This document shows positions 49,941-58,559 of a stretch of 64,000 nt of DNA, piece after piece (the first letter of the stretch is position 1; every line of letters starts with the position of its first letter). Below the pieces are notes generated by a model. The model saw only the letters and a program-made list of their open reading frames with translations. It was not told where the DNA came from and searched no databases. Origin of the DNA: JAPSGB01 sp963775185 (GTDB lineage Bacteria > Myxococcota_A > Polyangia > Polyangiales > Polyangiaceae). The stretch is from assembly GCA_963775185.1 (NCBI GenBank), contig CAVZIE010000031.1, forward strand, positions 124,001 through 188,000, written 5' to 3'. A program made the translations under genes and the position numbers.

Positions 49941-52520
49941 TCAGCCGACGAACTCGCCGAGCTTCGCGGTGAGCGGCGCGGACGCGGGGCGCGGCTCGTC
50001 CACGCGGGTCACGCTGAAGGTGCGCGCGGGCTCGCGGCGCTGCGGCACGACGTCGATGTCCGGGGCCGCGAGCCGGCGTCCGTCGAACGCGCTGCCGTCG
50101 CACGCGCTGCAGCGGCCGCACTCGGCGCTGTCGGTCATGCCCAGGTAGCGACCCAGGTGGAGCGAGCGGCAGCCGCCGCTTCGCGCGTACGTCGCGACGG
50201 CGTCGAGGCGCCGCGCGTCCTCGCGCTGCAAGGTGTCGAGCGCGGCGGCGAGGCGCCGCGCGCGGTCGAGCAGCTCCGGTGCGGGCACCGCGGCGCGCGC
50301 CCAGCCCGAGGCGAGGCGCACGAGGCCGGCGTCGGCGAGCACGGCGCACAGGAGCTCGGCGTTCTTGTGGCTCTGACGCGCCGCCAGTGCGAGTGCTTCG
50401 AGCGTCGCGGCGCGGCCGTCGATCGCGTAGCTCTCGAGCGCCTTGGCGAGCTCGACGGCGTGGGCGGCGCGGATGCGCGTCTGCGAGAGCAGGGCGTCGT
50501 TGCGGCTGCGGTCGCCCGGGTCGTACATGAGCGTGCACGTCGCAGGCTCGCCGTCGCGGCCCGCGGCGCCGATCTCGCGCAGGTACTGCTCGAGGGATGC
50601 CGGCGCCTGGTAGTGGATCACGAAGCGCACGTCGCGCTTCTCGAGCCCCAGGCCGAAGCCCGACGGAGCGAGATCCAGCCGTCCGAGCTCTCCCAGCCCG
50701 GCGATGCCCGTCGTGGGCGCGAACGCGCTGGTCGCGACCATCACGGTGCGCCGGCCGGGCAGCACGAAGCCGAGCAGCTCGCCGCCGCGCTCGCCGGCGG
50801 GCATCTCGCCGTGGTAGCGGTGCGCCGGCACGCGCAGCGCGCGCAGCGCGTTGTACACGGCGTCCACGTCGCGCGGCGTGGCGCAGTAGATGATGCCCGG
50901 CCGCCGCAGCCGCATCACCAGCGAGACGAGCGCGCGCTGGCGCACCTCGCCGCGCGCTTCGAGCGTGTCGAGGGCGACGTTGTCGCGAAGAGGCGCGCCG
51001 TCGATCACCACCGGCGCGCGCAGCCCGAGGCGCGCCGCGACGTCGTGACGCACGGCCGCGGTCGACGGCGCGCACAGCGCCGCGATCTGCGGCGAGCCCA
51101 GGCGCGCGAGCGCGCGGCCGAGGCCGGCGTGCGCCGGCCGGTACTCGTGCGCCCACTCGCTCGCCGCGTGTGCGTCGTCCACCGCGACGAAGGCGATGCC
51201 GGAGCGCGCCAGCGCGTGCACCAGGTCGTCGCTGGCGAGCGAGTCCGGCGTCGTGATCACGATCAGCGCGCCGGGCGCGCCGATGCGCGCGAGCGCGCGC
51301 TTGCGCTCCTCGCCGTGGATGCTCGGATCCACGCGGATCACCGGCACGCGCCGCGTCAGCAGGCGATCGCAGAGCTCTCGCCCGAGGCTCACCAGCGGCG
51401 ACACGAGCACCACCGGCTGTCCGTGGATCAGCGCCGCGATCAGCGCCGTGCTGGTCTTGCCCGCGCCGGCGGGAAATGACACCACCGCGTCCCGCCCCTC
51501 GAGGATGGCGCGGATCGCGCGTCGCTGCTCCGACGTAAGCTTGTCGATGCCGAGGCGCGCCGCCGCCGCGTCGACGCGTGGCCACATCTCCTGCGTGAAC
51601 GGCGCGCGCGCCAGCGTCGGCCGCACCGCGAGCGGCACCTCGGCCAGCGACGCCTCGGCCAGCGACGGCACCGGGCCGAGCTCGGCGGGCGCGCTCGCCG
51701 CTGACTCGGCGCGCGGCCGCATGCGCCCGACGCGAACACCCAGCGGCAGCGTGCGCGGGCGCGTCTCCGCCGCGACGGGTTGCAGCGCCGGAGCAGGGGG
51801 AGGGGATTGCCGGTCCGGCGCGGCCGGCGTCGCGGGCCGCTTGACGGCGACGACGCTCGGCCTTGCGACGGCCGACGCCGCTTTCGCGACAGCGCGCTTC
51901 GTCCCGGCCTTCGTCCTGGCGGTGGCCGGCGTCGTCCGTGCCTTTGTCTTGGCGCGTGCGCGCGAGGTCTTGTTCGTCTTGGCGCCGGCGCGCGCGGCTT
52001 TCGTCGCCTTCGCGGCGCGCGTGGCTTTCGTCGCCTTCGCGGCGCGCGTGGTCTTGTTCGCCTTCGCGGCGCGCGCGGCTTTCGTCGCCTTCGCGGCGCG
52101 CGCGGCTTTCGTCGCCTTCGCGGCGCGCGCGGCTTTCGTCGCCTTCGCGGCGCGCGCGGCTTTCGTCGCCTTCGCGGCGCGCGTGGTCTTGGCGCCGGTG
52201 CGCTTCGCCTTCGTCTTGGCGAGGGTGCGCTTCGTCTTGTTCGCCTTCGCGCCGGCGCGCGCGGCTTTCGTCGCCTTCACGGCGCGCGTGGTCTTGGCGC
52301 CGGTGCGCGTGGTCTTGGTCTTGGCGCCGGCGCGCTTCGTCGTCGTCTTGGCGCCGGTGCGCTTCGCCGTCGTCTTGGCGAGGGGGCGCTTCTTGCGCCC
52401 CGGACTCTTCGCGCTGGCGCGCGGACTCGCCGCGCGTTTCCGCGCCGGACCGGCAACCCCTGAACGCCTCTGCAGCTTGGATTTGGCGCTTGTGGCCCGG
52501 GTCTTCTTCGGTTTCTTCAT
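49941..52520 (-). CDS. RecQ-like ATP-dependent DNA helicase with histone-H1-like N-terminus
   Basis: An 859-residue fusion. Residues about 1-225 are a Lys/Ala/Thr-rich tail with many AAKATKAAR units, like the C-terminal tail of histone H1 and bacterial H1-like proteins. The helicase follows: Walker A FPAGAGKTSTAL (about 347), a DDAH box in AFVAVDDAHAASEWAHEYRP (about 446, RecQ has DEAH-x-x-S-x-W-G-H-x-F-R-P), CAPSTAAVRHDVAARLGL, GIIYCATPRDVDAVYNAL, and a zinc region CRSLHLGRYLG...CGRCSACDG (about 797-822). No HRDC domain. Two palindromic elements lie within the coding sequence and bracket the H1-like part. ATG 52520 (MKKPKKTR) is the first sensible start. Confidence 0.88.
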   Translation of the reverse strand: MKKPKKTRATSAKSKLQRRSGVAGPARKRAASPRASAKSPGRKKRPLAKTTAKRTGAKTTTKRAGAKTKTTRTGAKTTRAVKATKAARAGAKANKTKRTLAKTKAKRTGAKTTRAAKATKAARAAKATKAARAAKATKAARAAKATKAARAAKANKTTRAAKATKATRAAKATKAARAGAKTNKTSRARAKTKARTTPATARTKAGTKRAVAKAASAVARPSVVAVKRPATPAAPDRQSPPPAPALQPVAAETRPRTLPLGVRVGRMRPRAESAASAPAELGPVPSLAEASLAEVPLAVRPTLARAPFTQEMWPRVDAAAARLGIDKLTSEQRRAIRAILEGRDAVVSFPAGAGKTSTALIAALIHGQPVVLVSPLVSLGRELCDRLLTRRVPVIRVDPSIHGEERKRALARIGAPGALIVITTPDSLASDDLVHALARSGIAFVAVDDAHAASEWAHEYRPAHAGLGRALARLGSPQIAALCAPSTAAVRHDVAARLGLRAPVVIDGAPLRDNVALDTLEARGEVRQRALVSLVMRLRRPGIIYCATPRDVDAVYNALRALRVPAHRYHGEMPAGERGGELLGFVLPGRRTVMVATSAFAPTTGIAGLGELGRLDLAPSGFGLGLEKRDVRFVIHYQAPASLEQYLREIGAAGRDGEPATCTLMYDPGDRSRNDALLSQTRIRAAHAVELAKALESYAIDGRAATLEALALAARQSHKNAELLCAVLADAGLVRLASGWARAAVPAPELLDRARRLAAALDTLQREDARRLDAVATYARSGGCRSLHLGRYLGMTDSAECGRCSACDGSAFDGRRLAAPDIDVVPQRREPARTFSVTRVDEPRPASAPLTAKLGEFVG
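51812..51823 (+). repeat. Palindromic element, forward core inside the helicase gene
   Basis: GGTCCGGCGCGG preceded by GGGATTGCC, at codons about 233-236, the downstream border of the H1-like domain. Confidence 0.8.
52438..52451 (-). repeat. Palindromic element, reverse core inside the helicase gene
   Basis: Exact reverse core followed by GGCAACCCC, at codons about 23-28, the upstream border of the H1-like domain. Confidence 0.85.
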
Positions 52521-52699
52521 CTCTCGCCGTTTTCCAAGGCCCAGAGCCGTATCACCCCGGATCGGCGATGTGAACAGGAAAACAGTGGACAGACGTGATG
52601 CTGGACAAGTGCCCAGCCGACAAGACTGCCCGGCGAGGTCGGCGCGAGGCGTTGCGGTGCCCGGGAACAGAACCACACCGCCACGCTCGGCGGGATGCT
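52521..52699. other. Spacer between the helicase and the S46 peptidase
   Basis: 180 bases. No gene; the helicase promoter must lie here, but no convincing -35/-10 pair could be assigned. Confidence 0.4.
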
Positions 52700-55075
52700 C
52701 TAGCTCCGGTCGGCCGTCGCGCGGCGACGCCGTCGCGCGGCGACGAGCGCGAGCAGCACGACGGCGGAGGCGCCGCGGGCGTCGCGGTGGCGCCCCGGGG
52801 CGCTGCAGCCGCAGCTCTTGCCCGACGCTTGCACGCGCGTGGGCGACGGCGTGGACGACGCGCTGGGCGCCGCGGGCAAGTGACGGCGCAGCGGCTGCGT
52901 GCGCTCGCGACGCGAAGGCGCGGAGCGGTAGCGAGCGACACCGAGCTCCTGCAAGAGATCGCCGGCGTCGACCACGCGATCGAGCATCCACAGCATGTAG
53001 CGCACGTCGACGCTGACGTTGCGCGAGCGCGGCACGCTGTAGCCGAAGTCGCCGGCGATGTTCTCCCACACGCGATCGAAGTTCAGGCCGACCAGCTCGC
53101 CGCGACCGTTGATCACCGGGCTACCGGAGTTGCCGCCGGTGGTGTCGGCGTTCGACAGGAAACACACCGGCACGTCGTCGAGATCGGGATCCGCCCAGTA
53201 GCTCTCGCGCGCTTCGGGAGCCTTGTCGATGACGGCGCGCGGCAGGTTGAAGGGCTCTTCGCCGGTGGACTTGTCCACGGCGCCGTGCAGCGTGGTGCGC
53301 GACACGGCGAGCAGGCCGTCCTCCGGCGAGTAGCCGCGCACGGTGGCGAAGCTGATGCGCAGCGTGCCGTTGGCGTCGGGGTAGAGCGTGGCGCCGCGCT
53401 CGGCTTCGAGCATCGTGAAGTAGTCGGGACCGACGCGCTCCATCGCGCCGCGCGCGGCGTCGCGCTCCGCGTCCAGCCGCTCCAGGTCGTCGGCGAGCGC
53501 TTCGGCGAGCACGATCATCGGGTCGCGGCTCTTGGCCAGGACGACGCTGTCGGCGCCGTCGTAGAGCGCCTTCGCCGCCTTGGCGTCGGACAGGTGCGAG
53601 GCGCGGATCTTCGCCTTGACGCCGGCAATCGAGCTCGTGGGGAGCTTCGCCAGCGCGGCGATGGCCAGGCCTTCCGGCAGCTTGTGCGCGCGCGCGGCAA
53701 GCGACGCGAGCAGGCGCGCGTCCACGTCGAGATCGAAGTCGGCCAAGCGGCGCTCTTCCAGCTTCCATACGCGGCCGGCGTCGCGATCCATCGTACCGGG
53801 CCGGCGCTCCAGGTCGGGCTTGGTGTGCTCCCGGGCGCGGCGCACGATGTCCAACGCGACGCCGAGCAGGTTGGGGCCGCGAGCGAGGTTTTCGAGCAGG
53901 AACGTCCGCGGGAAGCGCTCGCGCTCCTGTTTGCCGAGCGCGTCCAGCGCCGCCAGCGCCGCGAGGCCGGCCTTGCCGGCCGGCTTGTCGGCGGCCCATG
54001 CCTTGATCCGCGCCTCCTCCTTCTGGCGGCGTTCCACGAGCTTGATGCGCGCGAGCCCGGCGATCATGCCGCGCGCGTTCTTCGCGCGGTTGGCGAGCTG
54101 CTTCTGCTGCGCCGCGACCTTCAGCGCGAGCGCCGGGTTCTTCTTCGCCGCGTCGTCGAGAATGCCGAGCCACTCCCCGGCGAGCTCCACCGTGGCGGGG
54201 AACACTTGATCGACGTTGCGCGCGACCTCGGAGGCCGGGAGGTAGCGCTCGGTCTTGCCCGGATAGCCCATGACCGCGACGAAATCGCCGTTGCCTACGC
54301 CCTGCGCGCCGATCTTCAAGAACTCCTTCGGCGCGTACGGCACGTTCTTCGCGGAGTAGTCCGCGGGCTTGCCGTCCGGGCCGACGTACGCTCGCAGCAG
54401 TGCGAAGTCTCCGGCGTGGCGCGGCCACATCCAGTTGTCGATCTCGCCGCCGAACTCCCCGACCGCCGCCGGCGGGGCGTACACCAGTCGCACGTCGGTC
54501 AGCTCGAGCGTGTCGAACAGCTTGTACTGCCTGCCGAGGTAGAAGCTCGCGACGGTGCAGCGGTGACCGGGTTGCTTCTCGCACGCGATAACCAGCTCGT
54601 GCTCTTTCTTGTCCACCGCCAGCGCGCGCGGGCCGTCCGCGGTCGCCGTGTTCGCCGCGGCGCGCACCTGCGCCGTCACGTCGTGGATGCCTGTCAGCAC
54701 CTGCACCGTGTAGCCCTGCGCGGGCAGCTCGGCGGCGTGGTCCTTCGCGAGGAAGCCGTTCGTCAGGTAGTCGCGCTCGAGCGTGCTCGCCGCCTGGATC
54801 GCGCGGTACGCGCAGTGATGGTTGGTCGCGACGAGTCCGCTCTGCGATACGAACGCGCCCGAGCAGCCGGACAGGTTTACCGCCGCGCGCATCAAGCCCT
54901 CGCGGTTGTTCCACAGCTGGTTCGGGCGCAGCTTGAGCCCGAGGCTGCCGAGGTGCGCGAGATCGAGGCCGCCGATCTGTTCCGGCGTCCACATTCCCTC
55001 GTCGGCTCGCGCCGCCATCGCCACCGCCGCGATACAGGTAGCCGAGAGTAGCGACAGCAGGCGGCGGGCGAGCAT
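52700..55075 (-). CDS. S46-family dipeptidyl peptidase with MYXO-CTERM tail
   Basis: A 791-residue secreted serine peptidase (DPP7/DPP11 type). The signal peptide ends MAARADEGMW, and DEGMWTPEQI is the characteristic mature N-terminus. Catalytic triad: His in ATNHHCA (about 86), Asp in GGEIDNWMWPRHAGDFALLR (about 227) and Ser in TTGGNSGSPV (about 652). The chain then continues past the usual end with SGKSCGCSAPGRHRDARGAS, a hydrophobic stretch (AVVLLALVAA) and RRRRR, a MYXO-CTERM tail. It should remove dipeptides from peptides outside the cytoplasm and be held at the surface. Reverse strand, alone. Confidence 0.93.
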   Translation of the reverse strand: MLARRLLSLLSATCIAAVAMAARADEGMWTPEQIGGLDLAHLGSLGLKLRPNQLWNNREGLMRAAVNLSGCSGAFVSQSGLVATNHHCAYRAIQAASTLERDYLTNGFLAKDHAAELPAQGYTVQVLTGIHDVTAQVRAAANTATADGPRALAVDKKEHELVIACEKQPGHRCTVASFYLGRQYKLFDTLELTDVRLVYAPPAAVGEFGGEIDNWMWPRHAGDFALLRAYVGPDGKPADYSAKNVPYAPKEFLKIGAQGVGNGDFVAVMGYPGKTERYLPASEVARNVDQVFPATVELAGEWLGILDDAAKKNPALALKVAAQQKQLANRAKNARGMIAGLARIKLVERRQKEEARIKAWAADKPAGKAGLAALAALDALGKQERERFPRTFLLENLARGPNLLGVALDIVRRAREHTKPDLERRPGTMDRDAGRVWKLEERRLADFDLDVDARLLASLAARAHKLPEGLAIAALAKLPTSSIAGVKAKIRASHLSDAKAAKALYDGADSVVLAKSRDPMIVLAEALADDLERLDAERDAARGAMERVGPDYFTMLEAERGATLYPDANGTLRISFATVRGYSPEDGLLAVSRTTLHGAVDKSTGEEPFNLPRAVIDKAPEARESYWADPDLDDVPVCFLSNADTTGGNSGSPVINGRGELVGLNFDRVWENIAGDFGYSVPRSRNVSVDVRYMLWMLDRVVDAGDLLQELGVARYRSAPSRRERTQPLRRHLPAAPSASSTPSPTRVQASGKSCGCSAPGRHRDARGASAVVLLALVAARRRRRATADRS

Positions 55076-55161
55076 CGCCAGGAGCGTCTACTTGGCCGGG
55101 GTCGTTTGGCAAGCGTGTCGCGCGGGGCCATGATTTCCCCCGCAAGAGCCCAAAGGAAGTC

Positions 55162-55172
55162 GGTCCGGCGCG
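55162..55172 (+). repeat. Palindromic element, truncated forward core
   Basis: GGTCCGGCGCG then diverges; between the S46 peptidase start and the stop of the next reverse-strand gene. Confidence 0.6.
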
Positions 55173-55188
55173 CGAGCGGGCGCGCGCG

Positions 55189-55705
55189 TCAGCGCGGGAT
55201 CGTGAACGATTGCGCCATCCCGAACCCGACGTACAGGGTCCAGATCAGCGCCGGCGCGAAGCCGTCCGGATGCGCGTCGTAGGCGACGCGAACGCCGATC
55301 TCCGCGGACCCCGTGGGCCTGCGACAAGTCGCTCTGCTGCGACAGCCATCCGACGTCGACGGACGGCTCGAGCACGAACGCGTCGCGCGCCGGCCCCCAG
55401 CGCGCCGGCAGGATCCAGATGCCCGGTCGCGCGTACACCGAGTCCTCGTGCTTCCAGTCCGCCGTCGGTGCGAACGTCGTGTCGAGACCGACCGCGACGC
55501 TCGAGCCGCTGGTCGCGGCTTCGCCTCGGACCGCCACGTCGACCGCGGCCGGCGTCTGACCGTCGCGGAAATCCCCGGTGCCGGTCCGCACGCTCAGCGA
55601 ACCGCCGCCGAGCCCCTGGAGGCGCGCCGAGTTCACGTAGCCGGGCTCGACCAGGTAGTGACACCCCGCGAGCGCCGGCAACGCGAGAACCAAGCTGCGA
55701 CGCAT
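55189..55705 (-). CDS. Small outer-membrane-type lipoprotein (frame broken once near 55312)
   Basis: About 171 residues when corrected. MRRSLVLALPALAGCHYLVE is a lipoprotein signal. Alternating strands follow (GGGSLSVRTGTGDFRD, VAVGLDTTFAPTADW, PGIWILPARWGPARD). After DLSQA the frame shifts (run GACCCCGTGGG) and continues GSAEIGVRVAYDAHPDGFAP, TLYVGFGMAQSFTIPR. It has the look of a small outer-membrane beta-barrel. Function unknown. Confidence 0.55.
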
Positions 55706-55747
55706 CGACGACTCGAGCCGGATCGTAGCACGCAGGGAGGGAATGCC

Positions 55748-55761
55748 GGTCCGGCGCGGAA
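55748..55761 (+). repeat. Palindromic element, forward core
   Basis: Exact core followed about 20 bases later by GCCGGCGATCCC, resembling the other half; 60 bases before the COQ4-like ATG. Confidence 0.85.
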
Positions 55762-55820
55762 CCGCGCGCCGAGCCGGCGATCCCTTGAACGCAGCGTCGC
55801 GCCGGGCCACCTTGATCGGC

Positions 55821-56444
55821 ATGGACGGCGAGGAGCTGCTCGGGGACGCGCACCGGTGCCTGTTCGGCGCGGTCGACTACGACCGCTGGCTCATCACGAT
55901 CCGGATCGAGGGCGTGGGCGTGACGTTTCCGAACCCGCCGGCGCACGGCCGCGCGCTGCGCGCCCACGATCTGCACCACGTGCTCACGGGCTACGACACG
56001 TCGTGGGTGGGCGAAGCCGAGATCAGCGCGTGGGAGCTCGCCGGCGGATCGGGGCGCTACGTGGCGGCGTTCGGCTTCGATCTCGCGGGCACCGGGCTCG
56101 GACTCCTGTTCGCGCCGCGGCGAACATTTGCAGCGTGGGTGCGCGGGCGTCGCAGCAAGAACCTGTTCCGTCGCGGCTACGACGACGCGTTGCTCGACCG
56201 CAGCGTGGCCAGCGTGCGGCGCGATCTCGGCCTGGATGCGCCGGTTTGTGCCTCGACGGCGCGCGATTTCGCGAGCTTCGCACTGTGGAGCGCGCTCGGC
56301 GCGATCTGGCTCCTCGCGTGGCCGGTCACGTGGTTGCCCTTGCTCCTCGCGTGTCTCGCGCCGCCGCCGCGGGAGAAGCGTCGCGCGCGGCCGTTGCCAG
56401 CGCGCACGGAGCCTGGGAAGATCCGGCCATGCGCGTCGGGCTGA
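55821..56444 (+). CDS. COQ4-like protein
   Basis: A 207-residue protein. RAHDLHHVLTGYDTSWVGEAEISAWELA matches the zinc motif H-D-x-x-H-(x11)-E of COQ4, a ubiquinone-biosynthesis protein; spacing and residues fit. A hydrophobic segment (IWLLAWPVTWLPLLLACLAP) near the C-terminus could anchor it. COQ4 family proteins occur in bacteria with varied roles, so the pathway is not certain. ATG 55821 follows a palindromic copy by about 60 bases; the upstream in-frame extension is repeat translation. Confidence 0.75.
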   Translation: MDGEELLGDAHRCLFGAVDYDRWLITIRIEGVGVTFPNPPAHGRALRAHDLHHVLTGYDTSWVGEAEISAWELAGGSGRYVAAFGFDLAGTGLGLLFAPRRTFAAWVRGRRSKNLFRRGYDDALLDRSVASVRRDLGLDAPVCASTARDFASFALWSALGAIWLLAWPVTWLPLLLACLAPPPREKRRARPLPARTEPGKIRPCASG

Positions 56445-57370
56445 TCGCCGCTTCCTCGCTCGCCCTCGGTGTCGCGTTGGCGACGCCGCCGGCGCACGCC
56501 CGCACGTCGCACAAGGATCTCGTCGCGGCGAAGAAGGCCGAGCGCGAGGCGAAGAAGCACGAGCAGAAGAAGGAGTGGAGCGACGCGCGCGACGCGCTGA
56601 AGCACGCGATCGAGCTGCACGACACGGCGAGCCTGCACCTCGAGCTCGCGAAGGTGGAGCAGAAGCTCGGGCACCTCACGGCCGCTCTGGCCGAGCTGAA
56701 GTCCGTCGCCGACGACAAGCACGCTTCCTGGCATCAAAAGCGCAGCGCAAAGGCGGAGCTCAAGGGTCTGGAGTCGCGCATTCCGACCCTGACCGTGACC
56801 CTGACCGGCGCGAGCGACGCGATGGTCACGGTCGACGACGTGCCGGTGCAGCCTGGCACGGCCACCCGGGTCGACCCCGGCGAGCGTCACGTCCACGCCG
56901 AGGCGGCGGGCCAGAAGCCGTTCGACGACTCCGTGACGGTCAAGGAGGGCGACACGCGGAGCGTCGAGGTGCGCTTCGAGACCGCGGTCAAGCTGGCTGC
57001 GGCGGCGCCGGTCCACGACGCCGGAACGACGTCCACGTCGTCGACCGGGCGCACGCTCGGCTACGTGAGCCTGGTCGTGGGCGGCGCGGGCGTCGTCGTC
57101 GGATCGGTGTTCGCGCTCCAGTCCAGGACGACCAAGCAGGATCTCGACGCGATGTGCGGCGGCTCGGCGTGCCCGGCCAGCCAACGCGATCTGTACGACA
57201 AGGGCAAGCAGCAGGCCGACATCGCGACCGCGGGCTTCATCGTCGGCGGCGTCGGGCTCGCGCTCGGAGCCGTGCTGCTGCTCGCCTCGCCGAGCCCGGA
57301 GAAGGAGAAGCAGGCCCGGATCGTTCCGCTGATCGGCCCGGGCTCGGTGGGCGTCCGTGGGAAGTTCTGA
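56429..57370 (+). CDS. TPR/PEGA-domain membrane protein
   Basis: A 313-residue exported protein starting 16 bases before the end of the previous gene. Signal peptide MRVGLIAASSLALGVALATPPAHA; then one or two TPR-like helix pairs (WSDARDALKHAIELHDTASL, LAKVEQKLGHLTAALAELKS); a PEGA-like segment (VTVDDVPVQPGTATRVDPGE with VTVKEGDTRSVEVRF); and two membrane spans (GYVSLVVGGAGVVVGSVFAL, IATAGFIVGGVGLALGAVLL). This architecture is widespread in Myxococcota envelope proteins; the role is unknown. Confidence 0.75.
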   Translation: MRVGLIAASSLALGVALATPPAHARTSHKDLVAAKKAEREAKKHEQKKEWSDARDALKHAIELHDTASLHLELAKVEQKLGHLTAALAELKSVADDKHASWHQKRSAKAELKGLESRIPTLTVTLTGASDAMVTVDDVPVQPGTATRVDPGERHVHAEAAGQKPFDDSVTVKEGDTRSVEVRFETAVKLAAAAPVHDAGTTSTSSTGRTLGYVSLVVGGAGVVVGSVFALQSRTTKQDLDAMCGGSACPASQRDLYDKGKQQADIATAGFIVGGVGLALGAVLLLASPSPEKEKQARIVPLIGPGSVGVRGKF

Positions 57371-58559
57371 CGGACACCAGGCGCGGCTCGGCGATCGTTC
57401 GCTGTTCCCGGCGCTCGAGCCGCGGGCGTACCTGAACCACGCCGCCGTGTCGCCCCCGTCGCTCGCGGTGCGCGCCGCCGCGGAGCGGGTGCTCGCGGAC
57501 TACGAGCGCGTCGGCGTGGGCGCCGTGATGCACTGGGTCGAGCAGCGCGAGCGCCTGAAGGGCAAGCTGGCGCGACTGATCGGGGCGCGCGCGGAGGACG
57601 TCGCGCTGGTGTCGAACACGACGCGTGGCGTGACGGACATCGCGCTCTGCATCCCGTGGCAGCCGGGCGATCGCGTCGTCCTGTTCAAGGGCGAGTTCCC
57701 GGCGAACACCACGCCGTGGCAGCGCGCCGCGGATCTGTTCGGGCTCGAGATCGCGTGGCTCGACGCGAACGCGTTCCTCGACGAGCCGGAGGCGGCGCTG
57801 GCCGGCCTCGACGCGGAGCTTGATCGCGGCGTGCGGCTGGTCGCGGCCAGCATGGTGGAGTTCCAGACCGGGCTCCGCATGCCCCTCGCCGCCATCGGCG
57901 CCGCGTGTCATCGCTACGGCGCGGAGCTCGCCGTGGACGCGATCCAGGGTCTGGGCGTCGCGCCCTTGGACGCCCCGCGCGAGAACGTCGACTACCTGGC
58001 CTGCGGCAGCCACAAATGGCTGATGGGTCTCGAAGGCGTGGCGTTCGTCTACGTCGCGCCGGAGCGCGTCGCGGCGCTGCGTCCAGTCGTCGCGGGCTGG
58101 CTCAGCCACGAGGACGCGCTGGAGTTCCTGCACGCGGGCGCCGGTCACCTGCGCTACGACCGGCCGATCAAGCGCGGCGCGGATTTCCTCGAGGGCGGCG
58201 CGACCAACGCCGTCGGCTGCGCGGCCCTCGAAGCGAGCTTCGATTTGATCGACCAGCTCGGCGTGCCCGCGGTGTTCGATCACGTGCAGCGCTATCACGA
58301 CGCGCTCGAGCCGGCGCTGGTGGCGCGCGGCTTCAAGAGCCGCCGGGCCACGGATATTCCGCGCCGGTCCGGCACCCTGTCCCTGCTTCCCCCGGCGGGC
58401 GTGGACGTGGTGGACGTGCACCGGGAGCTCGGAGCGCGCGGCATCTCGTGCAGCATCCCCGACGGCTTGCTGCGCTTCTCGCCGCAGTGGCCGAACGCGC
58501 TCGAGGAAGTTCCGGTCGTGCTCGAAGCGGTGGATCAAGCTATCCTCGCCGCAACATGA
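57357..58559 (+). CDS. Class V aminotransferase / cysteine desulfurase-like PLP enzyme
   Basis: A 400-residue fold-type I PLP enzyme. The PLP lysine is in GSHKWLMGLEG; VDAIQGLGV supplies the PLP-nitrogen Asp and Gln. VSNTTRGVTDIAL is the phosphate loop. Sequence type resembles isopenicillin-N epimerase/kynureninase-like aminotransferases, without the long Cys loop of a desulfurase. GTG 57357 overlaps the preceding gene by 14 bases. RRATDIPRRSGTLSLL includes translation of a palindromic element (58357-58370). The stop overlaps the next gene by four bases, so it is co-translated with the di-iron protein. Confidence 0.85.
   Translation: MGSSDGHQARLGDRSLFPALEPRAYLNHAAVSPPSLAVRAAAERVLADYERVGVGAVMHWVEQRERLKGKLARLIGARAEDVALVSNTTRGVTDIALCIPWQPGDRVVLFKGEFPANTTPWQRAADLFGLEIAWLDANAFLDEPEAALAGLDAELDRGVRLVAASMVEFQTGLRMPLAAIGAACHRYGAELAVDAIQGLGVAPLDAPRENVDYLACGSHKWLMGLEGVAFVYVAPERVAALRPVVAGWLSHEDALEFLHAGAGHLRYDRPIKRGADFLEGGATNAVGCAALEASFDLIDQLGVPAVFDHVQRYHDALEPALVARGFKSRRATDIPRRSGTLSLLPPAGVDVVDVHRELGARGISCSIPDGLLRFSPQWPNALEEVPVVLEAVDQAILAAT
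58357..58370 (-). repeat. Palindromic element, reverse core inside the PLP-enzyme gene
   Basis: TTCCGCGCCGGTCC then GGCACCC, one substitution; could be chance, given the GC content. Confidence 0.55.
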
